A DNA stretch of 64,000 nt from NCBI GenBank assembly GCA_021828375.1, contig JAKARS010000003.1, positions 43,056 through 107,055 of the forward strand. The letters run 5' to 3'. Under the pieces are notes generated by a model. That model made no database searches and was not told the DNA's origin. It was given only the letters and a program-made list of their open reading frames with translations. The position numbers and the translations under genes were made by a program. Below are positions 59,555 through 64,000 of this stretch, piece after piece. Positions within the stretch are counted from its first letter, which is position 1. Every line of letters begins with the position of its first letter. The DNA comes from Nitrospirota bacterium (GTDB taxonomy: Bacteria; Nitrospirota; Leptospirillia; Leptospirillales; Leptospirillaceae).

Positions 59555-60505
59555 TTAAAGACATTTCCAAAGGTCGTCCTGTCCCGTGGCCTGCCGTATG
59601 GCCGCCTCCATTATCTCGATCGAGGGATCGACCCCGGTCCAGAGCCGGAATGCCAGCGCTCCCTGCATCAGGAGCATGCCCAGCCCGTTCTGGCAGGGAG
59701 CGGCATAGGCGCGGCCCATGGAGAGAAAGGGGGTCAGTCCCCCCGTCTCCTTGGAACCAGTTCGTTGGGAGACATAGGAGAGGTCCAGCAGGATCGAGTC
59801 GCCAAGCGGGACTCCCTGAAGCGGGGGGAAGGGAGGATCGCTTCCGGCAAAGGCCTGAAGGGAGAGGGTGTTGATCAGGAGAACCCCTTTTTTCTTCGGT
59901 TCCCTCGTTGGCTCGTCCTGGGCAGGAGAGGACTCTCTCCCGTCGATGGCCTCCTGCCAGGACCGATCCTCCAGTGCGAAGCTTTTCACTCCCTTGGTCA
60001 GGAAGGGAAGAGACTCGATCAAGTCCTCTCCTCGTTTCTGTGTGCGATTCACGATGAGAATCCGGCTCACCTGACGTCGGGAAAGGGCCCAAAGGACGGA
60101 GCGGGCCGAACCGCCGGCCCCGAAGACGACGGCAGAGGAGGGAAGGGAGAGTCGGTTGGCCTCGAGGAACTTTTCCAGAGCCGTGAGGAATCCCGGGGCA
60201 TCGGTGTTGTCCCCACGCAGTCTTCCCCCGTGGGAGATGACGGTGTTGACCGCCCCCAGATCTCTGGCCGTGGGGGAGAGCTCATCAAGAAGGGGAAGGA
60301 TCGCCTCCTTGTGCGGGATCGTGACATTGACGCCTGAGACTCCCAGAGTGCGAAGGGCGTCGATGGCGTGAGGAAGGTTTTCCGGGGGGATGTCAAAGGG
60401 AAGATAGGCGGCATCGATGCCGGCAGCGTCGAAGGCGGCCTGCTGGAATCGGGGGGAAAGGGAGTGGGCCACCGGGTGGCCGATGATAGCAAAGAGCTTG
60501 CGCAC
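59555..60505 (-). CDS. aroE: Shikimate dehydrogenase
   Basis: A 316-residue NADP-dependent enzyme of the aromatic amino acid pathway. Substrate motifs are GHPVAHSLSP, NVTIPHKE with catalytic Lys66, and GDNTDAPGF with Asp102; the cofactor motif is FGAGGSAR and the basic NRTQKR loop suits NADP. It is about 30 residues longer than typical AroE because of a charged insert (GRESSPAQDEPTREPKKK) after the cofactor-binding region. The GTG start has GAGGAGGA six bases upstream. Confidence 0.95.
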   Translation of the reverse strand: MRKLFAIIGHPVAHSLSPRFQQAAFDAAGIDAAYLPFDIPPENLPHAIDALRTLGVSGVNVTIPHKEAILPLLDELSPTARDLGAVNTVISHGGRLRGDNTDAPGFLTALEKFLEANRLSLPSSAVVFGAGGSARSVLWALSRRQVSRILIVNRTQKRGEDLIESLPFLTKGVKSFALEDRSWQEAIDGRESSPAQDEPTREPKKKGVLLINTLSLQAFAGSDPPFPPLQGVPLGDSILLDLSYVSQRTGSKETGGLTPFLSMGRAYAAPCQNGLGMLLMQGALAFRLWTGVDPSIEIMEAAIRQATGQDDLWKCL

Positions 60506-60612
60506 GACGAAGTCCTCCTCGGGGGGTGGATCGTTTTCTGGCGGGAGAGAGGCGGGCAGGTCAATCCGGGACTGACGGCCAAAAGGGGGCGCCGGTTGGC
60601 TCGAAACCCGCG

Positions 60613-60633
60613 GGGGAGGTGAAGATCCTCCCC
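60613..60633. terminator. Hairpin downstream of the small exported protein gene
   Basis: GGGGAGG (60613-60619), 7-base loop, CCTCCCC (60627-60633), 21 bases beyond the stop of the leftward gene at 60654 and before aroE. No T-run, so termination efficiency is uncertain. Confidence 0.4.
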
Positions 60634-60653
60634 AGGGGGTTGTCAGGGGAGCG

Positions 60654-61202
60654 TTACTTCAGCCAGCGGGAGGCTTCGGTTCGGTAGGTCTTCTCCGCTT
60701 TCTTGACGGCATCGGCATAGTCGGATGAGGCCTTTTTCAGGGATTCGGTGTAGTCCCGGAGGGCTGCGGCCATCTGCCCTTCATGAATGGCCCGGGCCTT
60801 GGCGATTGCCAGGGCGAAGTCGCGGGCGGCCCCCTTGATCTTGTCCTTGAGGTGGGCATCGAAGTGGGGACTTTGGGCCACCTCTTCCTTGACCGTATTG
60901 ATCTTGAGTGTCACATCATTGTTGGCGCGCTGCGTGGCCTTGTCGTAGGCGGCATCGGCCTTGGACTTGGCGGCATCAAACTTCTTCCGGGCTTCGGTCA
61001 TGAGCTTGTGGTAGAGGGAGGAGGCGTGGCTGACGACGCGATCGTACCGGGAGACGGCTCCGGTGACGCCGGAGGTTTCTCCCTGGGCATGGACCGGGAG
61101 GGGGGTTCCGAGAAAAAATGTTCCGGCAAGAAGCAAGGAGGCGAGAGAGACGAGTGCTTTTGCAGACCGTTGTCCATGCGAGAAAGGAAGTCCTTGTTTC
61201 AT
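60654..61202 (-). CDS. Small exported alpha-helical protein of unknown function
   Basis: A 182-residue protein with a clear signal peptide (hydrophobic LVSLASLLLAGTFFLG, cut after PVHA) and a mature part made almost only of charged, Ala/Lys-rich helices (e.g. KKFDAAKSKADAAYDKATQ, KKASSDYADAVKKAEKTY), probably coiled coil. No Cys in the mature part. It resembles no family I can name; periplasmic spacer or chaperone-like helical proteins have this look. ATG 61202 has GAGG six bases upstream; further ATG and TTG codons lie at 61205 and 61208. Confidence 0.7.
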   Translation of the reverse strand: MKQGLPFSHGQRSAKALVSLASLLLAGTFFLGTPLPVHAQGETSGVTGAVSRYDRVVSHASSLYHKLMTEARKKFDAAKSKADAAYDKATQRANNDVTLKINTVKEEVAQSPHFDAHLKDKIKGAARDFALAIAKARAIHEGQMAAALRDYTESLKKASSDYADAVKKAEKTYRTEASRWLK

Positions 61203-61395
61203 CATCAACCTCGTTTTTAGGGGGCGGAGCCCTTAGTCAATAATAATTTCGACGAGAGCCATCATAGCACAAAGGGGCAGGCAGTGGGACCCATCCCGAG
61301 AGGGAGCGGGGAGGATGGCTCAGACCTCTAGAAGGAGCGATGCCTCCCGGTGGCATCAGGTTGATTTCTCAATGTATTCATGTCGTTGCCGTTGG

Positions 61396-61404
61396 TGTTA
61401 GAAT
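61396..61404 (+). promoter_or_regulatory. Extended -10 promoter of the triple-GAF cyclase
   Basis: TGTTAGAAT: a TG dinucleotide one base before TAGAAT (61399-61404). No good -35 is seen at 17 bases, which is common for extended -10 promoters. The leader to ATG 61471 would be about 60 bases. The rest of the 268-base gap from 61203 is AT-rich near 61235-61270 but shows no gene. Confidence 0.45.
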
Positions 61405-61470
61405 GGGGCGTCCGACTCGTGACGGCGATCACAAGCGTGTGTTTTTCCCGACAATCCGGAGCCATGAACA

Positions 61471-63708
61471 ATGGAATCGCTCACTCCTCTCAAGCAGATG
61501 TCGCGGGCCCTGGCGACACTGAATCGGCTGGTGGCCTCCCTCCCCGACGAAGAGACCCTTTACGATGAAATCGGACGGATTGCCGTCGAGGAGTGCGGCC
61601 TGAGCCACGCCATGGTGGGGGTCCCCGACGAAGAGGGATGGATTCAAGTCAGATCCGCCCATGGAAAAAATCGAGAGGCTTTCTTTCGTGCAAGGATCTC
61701 GGTCAGGGAAGACCTTCCTGAAGGTCAGGGGGTGATTGGCCGGGCCTACCGCGCCTCGAGCCCCATTGTGGAAAACCGACTTCTCGACCTTCCCGAAATG
61801 CAGGTCTGGCGCTCCGTCCTCGAAGGAATGGGGACGGGGTCGTCGGCGGTCTTTCCCTTCTATCGGGGAGGAAGTGTCCACGGAGTCCTCTCCGTCCATG
61901 ACGACTCCCGGGACTTCTTCACCCCCGATCTCGTCGATATCCTGAAAAGCATGGCCGCCTCTCTCTCCTTCGCCCTCGACAACATCGACCGGAAAAAGTC
62001 CCAGACCCTCCACGAAGAAGTTCTTCTGACGATCAAGAACTACTATCGGGCACTGGGGGAGGTCAACGAGTTTCTGATCCGGATTCCGTCCCCTCAGGAG
62101 CTCTTTCAGAAGGTCTGCGACACCCTCTATTCCCGGGGGGATCCCAAGGGCGCCGTCGTTGGCCTTCTCGATCCGAAGGCGGCCACGATCGTCTGGAGCG
62201 CTTTTGCGGGCCTTCCTTCGGATTGGGTTGAGTCTCTCGTTCTTTCGGTCGACCCCGATGAGACCGGGACGGAGTCCTTGGCAGGAGAGGTGCTGCGAAC
62301 CGCGACGCCACGGGTGGTGAACGATTGTCTTCGCCATCCCTTGCCCCCGGCCCTCCGGAGAAAGCTTGAGGAGCAGAGCATACGCTCGGCGGCGGCCTAT
62401 CCTCTTCTTCGCTCGGGGCAACCCACCGGCGTCCTGATCGCCTTTTCCCAATATTCGGCATTCTTCGGAGAGGAGATGGAGCGCCTCCTCTCCGAGATGA
62501 GCCGAAATATTTCCTTTGCTCTCGACAACTATGACCGAAAGCTTGACCAGCAAAAAAACGAGCGCACGATCCTGACCCTCAAGAACTACTACCGAGCCCT
62601 GTCGAAGATCAACCAGATCGTGGCCAATGTGATGTCCCCCCACGAACTTTTCGACAGGACCTGCGACATCCTCCACGAAAGCGAGAAAACAAGCACCGTC
62701 GGTATTGCCGAACTTGATCGGGAGACAGGAATTCTCCTCTGGAAGCACTCCACGGGACCCGAATCAAAATGGGTCGGCAACCTGCGTCTTCCTGTTCATC
62801 CGGTCTCCGGGAAAGGCGGCCCCGACAGCCTCATTCTGAAGTCCTTTCACCAGGGTCAGCCTCTGGTCGTCAACGAGTCCATGGATGCGGCCTCCGACAG
62901 CTTCCTCCGCTTGCTCTTTGCAAAACACGGGATTTGCTCGGCCGCCCTGTTTCCGGTTTTCCGGGGAGGCGCCTTTTATGGGGCGGTGGCCGTGGTGTCG
63001 AGACAGTCGGGATTTTTTAATCCGGAACTCTCCGATCTCCTTGACGAAGTGTCCCGAAGCCTCTCCTTTGCCCTCGACAACTATGACCGGGAGCAGGAGC
63101 GGCGCTCCCAGGAGGAGCGGGCTCTGTTTCTCTCTCTCCATGACCCGCTGACGAGTCTTCCCAATCGCCGCCTTTTCTATGATCGCCTCGATTATGCAAG
63201 AAAGACGGCTGTCCGACACGGGACGGCCTTTGCCGTGGGTCTTTTGGACCTTGATGGCTTCAAGGAGGTCAACGATCGCCTTGGCCACAAGGCCGGCGAC
63301 CAAGTCTTGATTGCGGTCTCCTCCCTGCTTTCCACGCTCCTTCGGGAGTCTGACACCGTTGCCCGTCTAGGCGGTGACGAGTTCGGGATCATTTTGACCG
63401 GCCTTTCGCTGGGAGAGATTCCCGATTCCTCCTCTCCCAGGATCAATCCCGGGCTCAATGCCACGCTGGATCGGGTTCTTGCAGGGATCCGGGGCATCCG
63501 GGAGATTGACGGATTTCCTGTGGCCGTTACGGGATGTCTGGGAGTGACGATTTTCCCTTCGGACCCCTCCGAGGTCGACCAGCTTGTCATGAATGCCGAC
63601 CGGTCGATGTATGCGGTGAAAAAAGCCGGAAAGAATGGCTGGAAAATTTTTGCTCCCCCTGTTTCCTCCCCTGATCGTCCCTCCGTTCTCCCGAAAAAAA
63701 AAGACTGA
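61471..63708 (+). CDS. Triple-GAF diguanylate cyclase
   Basis: A 745-residue soluble protein made of three GAF modules (about 10-175, 190-357 and 370-540) and a C-terminal GGDEF domain (550-735). GGDEF is canonical (634-638) with an RxxD inhibitory site RESD (625-628), so an active, feedback-inhibited cyclase is expected. Each GAF ends in nearly the same segment, SFALDN(I/Y)DR, and modules 2 and 3 begin with KNYYRAL, showing internal duplication. The signal sensed is unknown. It stands alone, with its own likely promoter and a minus-strand terminator overlapping its stop. Confidence 0.9.
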   Translation: MESLTPLKQMSRALATLNRLVASLPDEETLYDEIGRIAVEECGLSHAMVGVPDEEGWIQVRSAHGKNREAFFRARISVREDLPEGQGVIGRAYRASSPIVENRLLDLPEMQVWRSVLEGMGTGSSAVFPFYRGGSVHGVLSVHDDSRDFFTPDLVDILKSMAASLSFALDNIDRKKSQTLHEEVLLTIKNYYRALGEVNEFLIRIPSPQELFQKVCDTLYSRGDPKGAVVGLLDPKAATIVWSAFAGLPSDWVESLVLSVDPDETGTESLAGEVLRTATPRVVNDCLRHPLPPALRRKLEEQSIRSAAAYPLLRSGQPTGVLIAFSQYSAFFGEEMERLLSEMSRNISFALDNYDRKLDQQKNERTILTLKNYYRALSKINQIVANVMSPHELFDRTCDILHESEKTSTVGIAELDRETGILLWKHSTGPESKWVGNLRLPVHPVSGKGGPDSLILKSFHQGQPLVVNESMDAASDSFLRLLFAKHGICSAALFPVFRGGAFYGAVAVVSRQSGFFNPELSDLLDEVSRSLSFALDNYDREQERRSQEERALFLSLHDPLTSLPNRRLFYDRLDYARKTAVRHGTAFAVGLLDLDGFKEVNDRLGHKAGDQVLIAVSSLLSTLLRESDTVARLGGDEFGIILTGLSLGEIPDSSSPRINPGLNATLDRVLAGIRGIREIDGFPVAVTGCLGVTIFPSDPSEVDQLVMNADRSMYAVKKAGKNGWKIFAPPVSSPDRPSVLPKKKD

Positions 63709-63719
63709 AATGATTTCAG
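63694..63719 (-). terminator. Intrinsic terminator on the minus strand
   Basis: Read leftward: CTGAAA, 3-base loop, TTTCAG (63719-63705), then TC and nine T residues (63702-63694). This is a textbook T-tract terminator for leftward transcription coming from the right edge, probably the tmRNA-like gene. It overlaps the stop codon of the cyclase. Confidence 0.6.
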
Positions 63720-63975
63720 AAAAAGGCCGTTCTGTCTCAGTTCTTGTTTTTTCTGACGGGGTTGTTCGAGGGAAGAGTCTCAGGACTTTTCATGGATGAG
63801 TCAGGACATTGGCGTTCAGGACTTTCTTTCGTTCTTCTTCCCTTCTGCTCCTGTTTAACGTCTCTTGATTGGGTCGAGACGGGGAGCGATCCACTGAGAA
63901 TTGGGCACGACTGACGGAGAGCGGCGGATCGGGTGATTGTTGTTGTCGAGAGGGTTTGTGAAATGAAAATGAATA
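63720..63975. other. Intergenic region, no gene recognised
   Basis: A 256-base region between the cyclase and the RNA gene at the window edge. I see no ORF with a ribosome site on either strand and no repeat. It would be the 3' trailer of a leftward transcript from the right edge. Confidence 0.5.
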
Positions 63976-64000
63976 TGGTGGAGCTGACGGGGGTCGAACC
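63976..64000 (-). ncRNA. ssrA: 3' end of a tRNA-like RNA, probably tmRNA
   Basis: Read on the minus strand this is a T-loop TTCGACC, T-stem strand CCCGT, acceptor strand CAGCTCC, discriminator A and encoded CCA. The ending CAGCTCCACCA is the usual 3' end of tmRNA, whose 5' end is normally GGGGCTG. The gene continues beyond the window, so an ordinary tRNA with this acceptor cannot be excluded. Confidence 0.55.

Noticed and set aside
59419-59874. 151-codon plus-strand ORF in the hemN-aroE gap
   Set aside because: Mostly antisense to aroE, which has all active-site motifs; no domain seen.
1-64000. CRISPR arrays, insertion sequences or integrated elements
   Set aside because: No regularly spaced direct repeats, transposase motifs, terminal inverted repeats or att-like duplication near tRNA-Arg were seen.

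Overview
This is a moderately to highly GC-rich chromosomal segment with tightly packed, often overlapping genes, many GTG/TTG starts and no sign of phage, plasmid, insertion sequence or CRISPR. The gene mix is a complete 14-gene complex I operon, hopanoid genes including shc, hpnG, hpnA, hpnI and hpnJ, a carotenoid hydratase-like gene, an oxidative and non-oxidative pentose phosphate block, and three very large multi-sensor cyclic-di-GMP proteins. It fits an aerobic chemolithotroph of the Nitrospirota, most likely Leptospirillum. That assignment is inference from gene content; no 16S gene is present.

Bases 1-7000 hold the end of dxs, then tlyA, an unusual SDR epimerase, cutA and an M23 peptidase, all overlapping or nearly so, followed by secA. 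Bases 7016-23065 are the nuo operon (nuoA to nuoN) with a good sigma70-type promoter in front, a terminator-like hairpin between nuoE and nuoF, and a 10-bp hairpin just after nuoN. NuoF carries an extra N-terminal Cys domain and a C-terminal 2x[4Fe-4S] domain, as in Hnd/Hox-type enzymes. Then come tatA, a 4-TM EamA protein and tRNA-Arg(CCG).

Bases 24274-32492 hold two giant c-di-GMP proteins flanking a bicupin. The first has an apparently intact LOV blue-light domain, a GGDEF domain with I-site, and a globin-like C-terminal sensor. Bases 32529-44229 are one leftward block, transcribed tkt, tal, zwf, lipoprotein, FAD monooxygenase, ClC channel, DUF4010 membrane protein and FNR-like reductase.

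Bases 44722-59397 are rightward and dominated by isoprenoid-lipid and tetrapyrrole genes: shc, hpnG and an outer-membrane barrel (coupled), then hpnA, ispH, hpnJ, hpnI, a 4-TM EamA protein and a CruF-like gene, then a CbiX-like protein, hemE and hemN. dxs at the window start and ispH here belong to the MEP pathway that feeds both hopanoids and carotenoids. The right end holds aroE and a small exported helical protein (leftward), a triple-GAF diguanylate cyclase, and on the minus strand what looks like the 3' end of tmRNA.

The most interesting signals are: (i) several apparently leaderless promoters, three with the start codon exactly 6 bases after the -10 box; (ii) a diguanylate cyclase that joins light and globin sensing; (iii) an outer-membrane barrel translationally coupled to shc-hpnG; and (iv) a small ArnE/ArnF-size EamA protein coupled to hpnI, with hpnK absent from the locus.
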